NCBI GenBank assembly: GCA_945868475.1
Contig: CAMBLM010000004.1
Span: 118,693-182,692, forward strand
Direction: 5' to 3'
Length of the DNA: 64,000 nucleotides
Source: an uncultured Ruminococcus sp.
Lineage (GTDB): Bacteria; Bacillota; Clostridia; Oscillospirales; Ruminococcaceae
Part shown: piece after piece, positions 33,645 through 41,640 of the stretch
How the letters are laid out: the number at the start of each line of letters is the position of its first letter
How positions within the stretch are numbered: the first letter of the stretch is position 1
The notes under the pieces: generated by a model
The model's input: the letters and a program-made list of their open reading frames with translations, nothing else
What the model was told of the DNA's origin: nothing
The model's database searches: none
Made by a program: the position numbers and the translations under genes

Positions 33645-33683
33645 AGCCGCCGGATACTTAAAATAAAGTATCCAGCGGCTAAA
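33645..33683. terminator. Hairpin after a GCCGCCGGATACTT arm
   Basis: AGCCGCCGGATACTT / AAAGTATCCAGCGGCT, loop AAAAT. On the minus strand it is followed by TTTTTTGT, giving a functional terminator shape just upstream of the RepA stub. Confidence 0.6.
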
Positions 33684-33732
33684 GCTGTGAATATACATCA
33701 AGGGAACGACGTACCTACGTCATTTGTCAGAC

Positions 33733-33856
33733 TTCTCGTACTATATTCGTACTATTTCCCCCACTTTTTTACGGAAAATCCTATTATTATCAAACTTTGA
33801 TTGAATTTCCACACCAAAACAAGTACAACTCGTACTATTTTCGTACTATTTCTGAC
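33733..33856. repeat. Paired TCGTACTAT direct repeats
   Basis: TCTCGTACTATATTCGTACTATTTC at 33733-33757 and CTCGTACTATTTTCGTACTATTTCTGAC at 33829-33856 are two pairs of the same 9-mer, spaced about 96 bp, beside the tRNA fragment. They could be integrase arm-type binding sites. No gene covers them. Confidence 0.45.
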
Positions 33857-33888
33857 AATTTTTCGTCCGTCAGAGAAAAAATAAAAGC

Positions 33889-33917
33889 CCGTAGATGACG
33901 TATCTACGGGCTTTTTA
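33889..33917. terminator. Terminator beside the tRNA fragment
   Basis: AAAAGCCCGTAGAT / ATCTACGGGCTTTTT, loop GACGT. It is symmetric and immediately follows the tRNA fragment on the minus strand, as tRNA terminators do. Confidence 0.8.
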
Positions 33918-33919
33918 GT

Positions 33920-33965
33920 GGCAGGGGCAGTAAGAATCGAACTCACGACACGCGGTTTTGGAGTT
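33920..33965 (-). other. 3' half of tRNA-Trp (attachment-site footprint)
   Basis: On the minus strand the sequence runs from the anticodon loop CTCCAAAACC through the T arm (GTGAGTTCGATTCTTAC) to TGCCCCTGCCA. It matches the 3' half of bacterial tRNA-Trp, including anticodon CCA and the encoded CCA end. The 5' half needed for pairing (acceptor AGGGGCA, D arm) is absent upstream. Such half-tRNAs arise when a tyrosine integrase uses the anticodon loop. By geometry the integrated DNA would lie at higher coordinates. Confidence 0.75.
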
Positions 33966-34092
33966 GTACTTTTTACAAAAACTGAACTCAACTCAATCGG
34001 AATAAACCGCAATAAATCAAAGTTTTTTGATCTTCATTCTTAATAAAATTAAATGAATTTGTGTGAATTTGAATGAAAAACTCACACAAAAT

Positions 34093-34287
34093 TCACACAA
34101 GCTTTTCTTCACACCATACGATATATGCAACCGCTTGTCGTGAAGCTTCCCTTATTCTTTTATACTCCTGAACGTTAACTTTTTGGGGGTATAGACACGC
34201 AGCACTACAGTTATCCTCTATTAAGCCGTTTCCGCAAATAGGTACGCTTTTCTTAAAGCTTATATCTCTCGCTGCTGCGTGATTCAA
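34093..34287 (-). CDS. Small unknown protein near the attachment site
   Basis: 64 aa, with CGNGLIEDNCSAACLYPQ holding three cysteines and a helical end YKRIREASRQAVAYIVWCEE. No family is recognised. It may be a real accessory gene of the element or the tail of a lost one. The ribosome site is weak (no GGAGG), so confidence is low. Confidence 0.3.
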   Translation of the reverse strand: MNHAAARDISFKKSVPICGNGLIEDNCSAACLYPQKVNVQEYKRIREASRQAVAYIVWCEEKLV

Positions 34288-34681
34288 TTTTCAAGATGCC
34301 ATTGTTGATTTGCTGGGAATAAAGTGTTCTCTATATTATTACAGTACGTTTTACTTGCATTTGCACGACACTTATAAATAGATCTTTTTATAATTGTACA
34401 ATCGAACAAGATTTATCAGTCGAATTTGTAGCTTTTCACAACAGCATCTATAGTTTCTCATCCAATAATCATTAATCACCTTTTTTGATCTTGCATTACA
34501 GCAAAATAACTTTGCTATATTTTTTCCAATAAAAAACACTTCAAACAAACGATGTTTTCATAGATATTTAATACATATATGTCAATAAACCTTCTCTAAT
34601 ACTTAGGTGTAGGCATATTATATGCGCATTTCAGTATAGACTTAACTTATACAAATAAAAGTAATATACTTCCCCAACTCC
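34288..34681. other. AT-rich spacer without recognised gene
   Basis: About 400 bp of very AT-rich DNA before the defence-type operon. No ORF with a ribosome site, no RNA and no repeat of the families above was found. Confidence 0.4.
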
Positions 34682-35737
34682 TTATTCTTGAATATTATAC
34701 TCAACACTAGTAATCTCTATGGTTTTAACATTAACGCACTCAACCAATGATTCGTCAAATAATGCTAAATTAATTCCACCTTTTCTTAATGTACTCTCAT
34801 ATTCAACTCCATCATAGCCTTCACTTTTAACAAACTCCGCTATGTATTGTGTAGGGAGATATTCTAATGGACTGTCATTTCTTCTTATCGGTTTTGCTAT
34901 TTCGTAAGCCATCTCTTGAAAAACTTTCCTATTAAGTGCAAAACGTTCAAATTCATCATTATATAAAAATGGACTGACACGAGATATTTCAGATATATTT
35001 GCAACTTTTATCGGCTTTTTATTTTTAAATGTTCCTATGGTAACATAATCATAAGCTGTTACTCTAGTTTCATTTAAAACCGTTTTATCATCTGTAGATA
35101 AATACAGTATACCTATTCCATCAGGATTAACTCTTCCAGCAGTTCTCTTTCCTACTGGTGGTGCAAACATCTCTTCTTTTTCGAAACCATTGGAATTCGG
35201 TGATATTCTAGCCCTATAAAAGGATGTTCCTTCCTCATAAGTTTTCTGAACCATAGTTAAAAAAGACGAAAACACATCGGCATTAAAATTACTGCTAAAA
35301 AAGCGATTAGTATGTTTTATTGACTCCGAAAAATCAGTCCAAGATAAGCCTCTTACAACTCCATACTCATTTATATAATCAATATCATGTAGTTTTTCGA
35401 TTGCCACTTTCTTTACAAGTATTTCTTTATCAATATCTAAATCTGAGTCAAACAAACACAACGCCTCAAGAAGTGCCTTTATTCCCTCTGATCCTCCACT
35501 AAAGACATCCCAATCATCTCTAAGTATTTCTTTCAAAAAACGTGCATCGGAATGTTCGGAAGGTGAATATATCTGTATCAGACTTGTGATTTTATCAGAA
35601 ATCATATTTGATGATTTTGATATATCATAAACATCTGTATTTTTGGAAGAACAGAAATCACAATCTCCTTTTGTTCCATATAAATGAATTATTTCACGAA
35701 TTGCACTATCTTTGAAACAATTAATGCAACATTTCAT
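34682..35737 (-). CDS. HEPN/RES-domain protein (probable NAD-cleaving toxin)
   Basis: 351 aa. The N-terminus has a zinc-type set CCINCFKD...CDFCSSKN and a helical region, matching the HEPN/RES N-terminal domain. A RES domain follows (about residues 170-320): FYRARISPNSNG, APPVGKRTAGRVNPDGIGILYLS, then NETR, giving the Arg and Glu of the R-E-S set. RES toxins such as MbcT degrade NAD+. The start overlaps the sce7725 gene by 17 bp, so it is translationally coupled. No classical Xre/MbcA antitoxin adjoins, so one of the two upstream genes probably controls it. Confidence 0.8.
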   Translation of the reverse strand: MKCCINCFKDSAIREIIHLYGTKGDCDFCSSKNTDVYDISKSSNMISDKITSLIQIYSPSEHSDARFLKEILRDDWDVFSGGSEGIKALLEALCLFDSDLDIDKEILVKKVAIEKLHDIDYINEYGVVRGLSWTDFSESIKHTNRFFSSNFNADVFSSFLTMVQKTYEEGTSFYRARISPNSNGFEKEEMFAPPVGKRTAGRVNPDGIGILYLSTDDKTVLNETRVTAYDYVTIGTFKNKKPIKVANISEISRVSPFLYNDEFERFALNRKVFQEMAYEIAKPIRRNDSPLEYLPTQYIAEFVKSEGYDGVEYESTLRKGGINLALFDESLVECVNVKTIEITSVEYNIQE

Positions 35738-36656
35738 CCTGGTATACCTCTGTTATCAAATATTTATTTATTAGCTCTAAGTGATGCATAATTGATAGTT
35801 TTTTTATTGTTGGCAAACCGGGATAATATCCTTTTTGAGCATAATCAATCAATGTTGATAAAGCGTTTGTTCGCTGCCTTTCCTGACCTTTATTATACCA
35901 ATCCAAAAGTTTTGTTACCGCTTCATAGAATTTACCGGCAACGTCCGCTATATCATAATTTGAATCAGAAACAAAATGATGTATTCTCAGTTCGTTTTCA
36001 TCCGATAAATATACAATATGAATAGCAACAGCACGTGGTGAGAAACCACCTTCTTCATAGTTATCTCCAACGATTGAATAATCTCCAAATCCTTTATAAC
36101 CTTCATCTTTAAAAAATATATGATCTTCAGAAAAAGGTTCATCTTCACATTTCAGATAATCTGAATTTTTCGACTGCTTATTAAACTTATCTTCAAACAA
36201 AACTTTATTTTCTTTTACAGCACGTCGCATACGTCTTTCATCTGGCAAAAGAACATATGCTGGATCATCATCTGAATATATCTCCTTAAAATAATCCACA
36301 TAATCCTGATTATTAAGAACAGATAGTACTGTATTCTTATTCATTCCGAGCTTTTCCATGCTAATGAAAGTTTCTTCAGCACTTTCATTAAAAATAACTG
36401 CTGGAATAATACTGTCACTTTTAATCTCTAATAAAGATGATGCATCAGAATCAGCAAAATCTCCAACAGCAGGATTTAAAATCATAGCTAAATCCAAATC
36501 TGCTTTTTCAAAAGATTGTATTGTGTTTTTTAAAGTAGGGCTTATCTTTATAGGCTCAACAACCGGAATCACATATTTGCTGATGAGTCCTTTTTGTGCC
36601 AGCTCTTTTAACGCTAACAATTCATATTGTCTGCCTCTAAAATATGGAAAATACAT
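35721..36656 (-). CDS. sce7725 / beta-family protein
   Basis: 311 aa. The N-terminus YFRGRQYELLALKELAQKG and VIPVVEPIKISPTLKNTI match the beta protein family (T4 beta-like, sce7725 group), probably a TIM-barrel-like protein. The biochemical role is unknown. In genomes it tends to occur beside sce7726 and RES or HEPN proteins, as here. It starts 5 bp after the sce7726 stop and overlaps the RES gene, making it the middle gene of a tight operon. Confidence 0.82.
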   Translation of the reverse strand: MYFPYFRGRQYELLALKELAQKGLISKYVIPVVEPIKISPTLKNTIQSFEKADLDLAMILNPAVGDFADSDASSLLEIKSDSIIPAVIFNESAEETFISMEKLGMNKNTVLSVLNNQDYVDYFKEIYSDDDPAYVLLPDERRMRRAVKENKVLFEDKFNKQSKNSDYLKCEDEPFSEDHIFFKDEGYKGFGDYSIVGDNYEEGGFSPRAVAIHIVYLSDENELRIHHFVSDSNYDIADVAGKFYEAVTKLLDWYNKGQERQRTNALSTLIDYAQKGYYPGLPTIKKLSIMHHLELINKYLITEVYQDEMLH

Positions 36657-36661
36657 AAACT

Positions 36662-37531
36662 CTACCTCCTATATATTGTATTAAGCATTGAAATCAACTC
36701 AGGTGTTTTTTTATAAAGTCCAGAAAAATATATTGCGGCTTTTAATTCACTTGGAATATCATCAAATACAATTTTGGTTATCGTATTTCTTTTTTTTAGT
36801 TCTTGGAACGCAAGCTTCTGAGCGTCTAAAATAGGTATTTCCTTAAACATCTCCAAACATGCCTTATAAAAGAAAACAGGTGCCACCTGTGGCAATTCAT
36901 GATAATACTGTAGAATTATATTTTCGTATTCTTTTTTTCTCAGCAAATCAAAAATACACTTATAATCCAGATTTTCATTATACTGATTTGGTTGCCTGCC
37001 ACTAGTCTTGCTAAAAATCGTGTCTTTTTCCGAAAGAACATAGATTCCTACAGAGTTTCCCATATCACCCAGTTTATCCAATACCTTTTCAACTCGTTCT
37101 CTTTCATGGTCTGAAGCTAAGACTGAAACTTTACTAAATGCTTTATAATAATCAAATAATTGATCGTTCAAACGTTCAAAATTATCTAAATCCGATTTTA
37201 TCTCATACACCTGTCCTTCGCCATTTATCATAACAAAGTCAGCTATATGACCAGCTACTCTGATTTGAGAAAGTGCAGTTGTTGTATTCACACTGTGTAT
37301 TCCGACCAAAAGCTTATTCAACAAGGTATTCATATAATAATACTCATTTCTATATGAATTACCCAAATGAGAATATATCTCGCTTATTAGTTCGCCGTGG
37401 TTTTTCCCTTCCGGATCATCTACATAACGCTGAACAACCACATCAAAAATCTCGTTATGACCATTTTTAATTAAATCATCCATTACAGTGCGTGTAAACA
37501 CACGATTAATAACTCTACTGTTATCAGACAT
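36662..37531 (-). CDS. sce7726-family protein with PD-(D/E)xK-like nuclease motif
   Basis: 289 aa from the ATG at 37531 (GGGAGG 9 bases upstream). An in-frame start at 37612 would include the promoter. The central region RVAGHIADFVMINGEGQVYEIKSDLD has the D...ExK pattern of restriction-like nucleases: Asp in IADF, then EIK. The C-terminal half is helical. It is the first gene of the sce7726-sce7725-RES operon. A nuclease or nucleic-acid sensor role is inferred from the motif and not shown. Confidence 0.8.
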   Translation of the reverse strand: MSDNSRVINRVFTRTVMDDLIKNGHNEIFDVVVQRYVDDPEGKNHGELISEIYSHLGNSYRNEYYYMNTLLNKLLVGIHSVNTTTALSQIRVAGHIADFVMINGEGQVYEIKSDLDNFERLNDQLFDYYKAFSKVSVLASDHERERVEKVLDKLGDMGNSVGIYVLSEKDTIFSKTSGRQPNQYNENLDYKCIFDLLRKKEYENIILQYYHELPQVAPVFFYKACLEMFKEIPILDAQKLAFQELKKRNTITKIVFDDIPSELKAAIYFSGLYKKTPELISMLNTIYRR

Positions 37532-37579
37532 AACAACATTCCTCCCTTCATTTTGAATTGACATAATATACTTTATTTT

Positions 37580-37608
37580 ATTATACACCCAAGGTTGCGC
37601 CCAAGCAA
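37580..37608 (-). promoter_or_regulatory. Promoter with overlapping inverted repeat
   Basis: On the minus strand TTGCTT-17-TATAAT. The inverted repeat GGTTGC-GCCCAA-GCAACC (37593-37610) covers the -35 and spacer. That position fits an operator through which an operon product represses its own promoter. Confidence 0.65.
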
Positions 37609-37612
37609 CCAA

Positions 37613-38245
37613 TTAATAATAACATTAATTTAACATTTTATTAATAGAATATTATTGACTTAACTTGTACAAGATTCGATTTTTATAAATATTCTACGGC
37701 TATTGTTTGTAATGAACAAATGTCCTAATAATTAAAAATATTATGATATACTACCAAAAGCAGCTAAAAATCGATATAATAAAAACTGTTCCATTGCTTT
37801 TATAGTGGCAAGGAACAGTTTTATTTCTTGTTAGATTAATATTAATAGAATATTATTTGGGGTTTAGAGGATAAAACTTTAAGAAAAAACTGGAAAATTG
37901 CAAAATATTTAGAAAATTTATTATAGGAAATGTAGCGTGCGATCAAATAAGTTATAAAGAACATACTGCCCCATACACGGATGAACCGCAAGGAAGCCTA
38001 TGAAAAAAGTCTGTAAAAAGATATGCGCATATAACCTCATTTAGATGTAGCCGGTATTTGAGCATACTACAATTAATACGCATATGTCCGTTTGCAAACT
38101 TGACCGCAGTTCTTTTTTCGTTTGCATCGTACTAATAAACGGCCGCATAGCCGTTTCGTCAACTACTCTTGTAATTCTTCAAGCGCATTATACTGAAACG
38201 CTGTATAGCTGTATAGTCGAAACCTTTGTAAGACAGCAGGACTTG
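37613..38245. other. Spacer with one terminator and gene debris
   Basis: A clear terminator (AAAACTGTTCC / GGAACAGTTTT, 37787-37822) ends some lost transcript. Near 37980 a short frame MNRKEAYEKSL precedes a stop. The remainder, between the terminator and the ATPase fragment, is debris without a recognisable gene. Confidence 0.45.
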
Positions 38246-39370
38246 TCATACTTGCATAGGCGAATGAGTTGCAATGATAATCTGAACATGCGTACCCTGA
38301 TCAGCAATATTTTTACGTATGAAACTAAGGAAAGCATCAAAATATGCTCTCTGCCACTCCGGATGAAATGCCACTTCCGCTTCATCAAGCATTATGACCG
38401 CATTTTCAGCAGGGAAATCTGAATTCACATCTGATGGCAGATAGTATTTATCATCTGAACTCTTTTTTAATCTGCTCATAAGTTTTCCGAATTGGTTCAG
38501 CAAAAGCGTTTCGCCAGATGACAATCCCCAAGAAAATGATAAGAAATCGACTATTTGCACACATTGTTTATAGTTATTGAAGAATTCTTTTATTGTTTCA
38601 ATTTTATTAGTTGGAATCCATATCATATTTCCATCATATCTTTGATAAGTATATTTGTCTGTATCCTGTGCAAACTCTGAAAAGTAATCCATGAATTGAA
38701 TATATTTATTGGCATATACAGGAATATATACTGCTTCTTCACTTAATTTTTGATTTTTGTTATTTAAATTTTTATTATATTCTTCATTATTAATGTCGAT
38801 CTGTAAAAGCAATTCATATACATTTTCCCAAGCGTTTTTTGATGATGTATTCATTTTTTCCATCATATCTATAATTGCTTGTCCCTCAGTTTTTTTCATA
38901 TTAGCTACAAAATCAAAAGAAGTAATTATATTCATGAAAATCGCTTCTGCTATTTTATTTTTTATAAAGACACCATTATCATCGGTATAATTATTGTTTT
39001 TGAGATAATCTTTTTTTAATTTATTAGCGGAGATTCGCAGCGATTTTTCCGTGTTTTCTTCATATAAGCCGGATTCTTTGTTTGTGTTTAAACGAATATA
39101 CCATTTTGTAAATGCTTCCGTAATATGATATATCAATATCACTATTGATAGTGTGATAATAATCCAAATATGACAGGGTATAGATGATCCCCAAACAACA
39201 ATTTGTTGTTTTAAAGTTACTGATGAATTTGTATTCACTTTTGTCCATGCATCAATCCACTTCTGATATTCAGAAATTGATATTCGTGCTGCCAAAGAGA
39301 TAGATGCAATAATAGAATATGGGGAAATTGTACCTAAAACATAAAGTATTCTTTGAAAGCTGTTTATCAT
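38246..39370 (-). pseudogene. ABC/AAA-type ATPase fragment with membrane helices, no Walker A
   Basis: 374 codons. Two hydrophobic helices lie near the N-terminus (RILYVLGTISPYSIIASISL; CHIWIIITLSIVILIYHI). A long helical region follows, then the ABC-type signature WGLSSGETLLLNQFGKLMS, Walker B AVIMLDEAEVAFHPEWQR and the switch IIIATHSPMQ. The protein stops two residues later, and no P-loop (GxxGxGKST) occurs before. OLD/Septu-like defence ATPases have the P-loop near the N-terminus, so both ends appear lost. The ATG has no ribosome site. I treat it as a remnant. Confidence 0.65.
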
Positions 39371-39460
39371 TACATATTGTTATGCTTACAATACAGTAAA
39401 CATATTTCCTTTCCTAAAAATGTATCCTGCAAAAACTCACCATATAATAGCTCAACCATA

Positions 39461-39883
39461 CTATTTTCCAAAAAGCTCAATAAAAATGGATAAAGCTGCA
39501 AGCACAGTACCTACGAATGCCATGTTTGCCGAAAAAATTGTATTTAGCAACTCCTTGTCCTTCAAATTTTTTACTTCCATTTGAGCAATTCTTATTATAC
39601 TTGCAAACATTAAAATTGGTATTGATAGTAGCCCGTATGCTTTATTTGGACCTACTCCCCATATCAATACTGATAAGAAAAATAGCGCTATCAAATACAA
39701 AATCACTTTACAAATGCCATAAATCGAACTTGTTCCATATCGAATCAATTCAAAGGACAGCCTAGGCTTTTTAGCATCTTTTTCTTTGAAGGTAATTACT
39801 GATTTAAATATAGCCACATCATTTTTTACAGAATGCCATATTTTTAATAACAAGTGTTCATTTTCAGGATAGTAGTATTTCAT
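39461..39883 (-). CDS. Small membrane protein of a defence-type cluster
   Basis: 140 aa from the ATG at 39883 (GGAG 7 bases upstream; 32 residues of a longer reading dropped). Three hydrophobic segments: ICKVILYLIALFFLSVLIWG, YGLLSIPILMFASIIRIA and AFVGTVLAALSIFIELF. The N-terminal 60 residues are soluble. There is no family match. It precedes the ATPase fragment on the same strand and may have been its membrane partner. Confidence 0.55.
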   Translation of the reverse strand: MKYYYPENEHLLLKIWHSVKNDVAIFKSVITFKEKDAKKPRLSFELIRYGTSSIYGICKVILYLIALFFLSVLIWGVGPNKAYGLLSIPILMFASIIRIAQMEVKNLKDKELLNTIFSANMAFVGTVLAALSIFIELFGK

Positions 39884-40042
39884 GATCATACTCCATTCCG
39901 ACAGATTACTGTCATAAATTTTTATATAAAAACGCCGTCCGTTCAACCAAACAGACGACGTAATTACAGCTTTCAACACCTAATTAATTATATTTGATAA
40001 AATTCAGCTCCTAAATTCTTTTAAGAGCAGTCAAAAATGTAT

Positions 40043-40160
40043 TTAGGAAAAAGCTGATTAAAGCGCAGCGTTCGTTTCGCCGTTTTGAAAAATGTACGAG
40101 TTTCCGTCTTTGAGTACATTTTGAAAAACGGCAGAAACGTGTTAATCAGCGTTTCCTTAG
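40043..40160. repeat. Intact copy of the TAGGAAAAAGCTGATTA element
   Basis: 118 bp with ends TTAGGAAAAAGCTGATTA and TAATCAGCGTTTCCTTAG, and inner arms GCGTTCGTTTCGCCGTTTTG / CAAAACGGCAGAAACGTG-like. The copy at 10487 is interrupted by a MITE. This one shows the empty site GATTAAAGCG. Confidence 0.75.
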
Positions 40161-40228
40161 TATTTTCCCAACGTTCTATCCATAGGAATCAAACAATATT
40201 ATAATATAACCTCGGTTTTATCTCCCTT

Positions 40229-40656
40229 CTAATCTTCTATTTTCTTTTCAAACTCTTCAAAAACTCCCAAAACATCATTTACAAACTTATCCCTTCTGAC
40301 AAAATCTAAATATGAAACCATAACTAAAACAGCTGCTACTAAAACTGATATTACAGTAGCAATTGTATTAAAAATTAGATTGTTGGAATAAATCGTGCTA
40401 ATAACCAAAGGCACGGCAGCTAATACAACCGACAAGAAAATTTTACTTGAATGATGCTCTAAAAATGAATAAAACATCAAGAAATGCTTGAAATTATCAA
40501 TATGTTCTTTCGGAAGATTTCAAACCTACTGAGCAGATAGTTCTTCCAGTCATCATAATACTTATATTTTTTACTTGAACTTTTACACAATTTAATGTAT
40601 TCCTTATATTCTTTTTCAAGGTTCAATACTTCCACAAATGGCTGATTTTTTCTCAT
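40229..40656 (-). pseudogene. Frameshifted two-TM protein (SLATT-like)
   Basis: The first frame starts at ATG 40656 (MRKNQPFVEVLNLEKEYKEY) and ends at 40477. The second frame (from 40477) holds two membrane helices (IFLSVVLAAVPLVISTIYS; IATVISVLVAAVLVMVSYL) and an acidic tail. The bases between, read in the second frame, give NLPKEHIDNFKHFLMFYSF, which continues the first frame smoothly if one T is restored near 40520. So a single gene of about 142 codons has lost one base. Two-TM SLATT effectors belong to nucleotide-signal defence systems, but this assignment is weak. Confidence 0.55.
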
Positions 40657-40723
40657 AATTCATCTTTCCTATCTATAATGATTTTTCAACTTCGATAATA
40701 AACGTCCGCAAAATGCTAATTAC

Positions 40724-40765
40724 AAACCGGCAAGCTCTTTTAAGAACTTGCCGGCAACATTTTTT
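40724..40765. terminator. Hairpin CCGGCAAG...CTTGCCGG
   Basis: CCGGCAAGCTCTT / AAGAACTTGCCGG with a short loop, followed on the plus strand by CAACATTTTTTG. It lies between the two-TM gene and the epimerase fragment. Confidence 0.65.
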
Positions 40766-40799
40766 GAAAAATAAAAATAAGACACACTATATTGTCAAA

Positions 40800-41176
40800 T
40801 TAATGAAGCGAATCAAATATAACCTTACAGCTCTTATTTCCGTCAGGCATAAAGTCCAAATATTCACCGTTTTCCGTCGAGATAATATTTGCAAAGAACA
40901 TATACGGGAAAACTGTTTTGTATGACGGCTTTTCCCATTCCGGAAGAGCATAAATACAGCTCGAATTTTTCGCCTTTTATCCTGCTTGCTGTCATATAGC
41001 CGAACAAAGCGTGTTCAAAGCTGTGGAGAGATGTTTTCCAACTGTGAGCCTTCGGATAGCGTATGACCGGCTTGTTTGTCTTGCCGTCAACAAAATGCCA
41101 TATCTCTCCGTTTTCCTTGTCAACCATATAGTCAAACCAGTATTTATGCGTATTGTTCAGGTAACTATAATAGAAG
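40800..41176 (-). pseudogene. C-terminal fragment of an AGE-family epimerase, frameshifted
   Basis: The minus strand from 41176 reads DFYYSYLNNTHKYWFDYMVD, then GEIWHFVDGKTN, HSWKTSLHSFEHALFGYM and KFELY. This is the end of an N-acylglucosamine/cellobiose 2-epimerase-like (alpha/alpha barrel) protein, whose H-x-WK-x-S-x-HxxEH signature is visible. One extra T near 40956 shifts the frame, and the true end continues ALPEWEKPSYKTVFPYMFF to a stop at 40800. The first several hundred residues are absent. The fragment begins directly after the ThsB stop. Confidence 0.65.
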
Positions 41177-41640
41177 TCAATTCCTTAGTATATATGTTCC
41201 GGATTCTGTTTTTGTCTTAACCATAAAACCAGGATCACTCAACGCTTTCCTAATATACTCTTTATTTAACGGTATATGTAAAGATGGAATTTTATCTATT
41301 GATGACTTAAACTTGGGCAGTTTTTCCCAGAGGTCAACAATTTCCTCCTTTATCATTCTGCTGTCGCTTTCTACTAAATCATCATAAATTGTGTAATCAG
41401 GATAAACAACAATTATAGGTAACCCCATAGTGTTTATTCCATAATCAATCTCTTCACTTAATGCACGACTATTCTTTGTAATTGAACTTAAAAAAAGAAC
41501 AATATTCTTTGAATTCCGTATTCTTTCACGAAGTCGGGGTTTTAATGTTGTTTCCCAATCACTGCCATCCCTAAAAGAAATCGCAGATGCATTATCATTA
41601 AATGAAAACGATGATGCATTAAAAATTCCTCAATATTAAT
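41177..41640 (-). pseudogene. 5'-truncated ThsB-like TIR-domain gene (Thoeris type)
   Basis: The open frame from about 41640 encodes DGSDWETTLKPRLRERIRNS, then KNIVLFLSSITKNSRALSEEIDYGI, MGLPIIVVYPDY, LWEKLPKFKSSIDKIPSLHIP and a normal stop. These are the middle and end of the ThsB/MTH538 TIR-like fold, which in Thoeris makes the cADPR-type signal for ThsA. There is no start codon with a ribosome site, and the first roughly 20-40 residues with the initial beta-strand are gone. An internal ATG at 41428 would lack half the domain. The break coincides with that of the SIR2 gene. Confidence 0.7.

Noticed and set aside
33752..34012. 86-codon minus frame
   Set aside because: It runs through the tRNA-Trp fragment and terminator, so it cannot be a normal protein gene.
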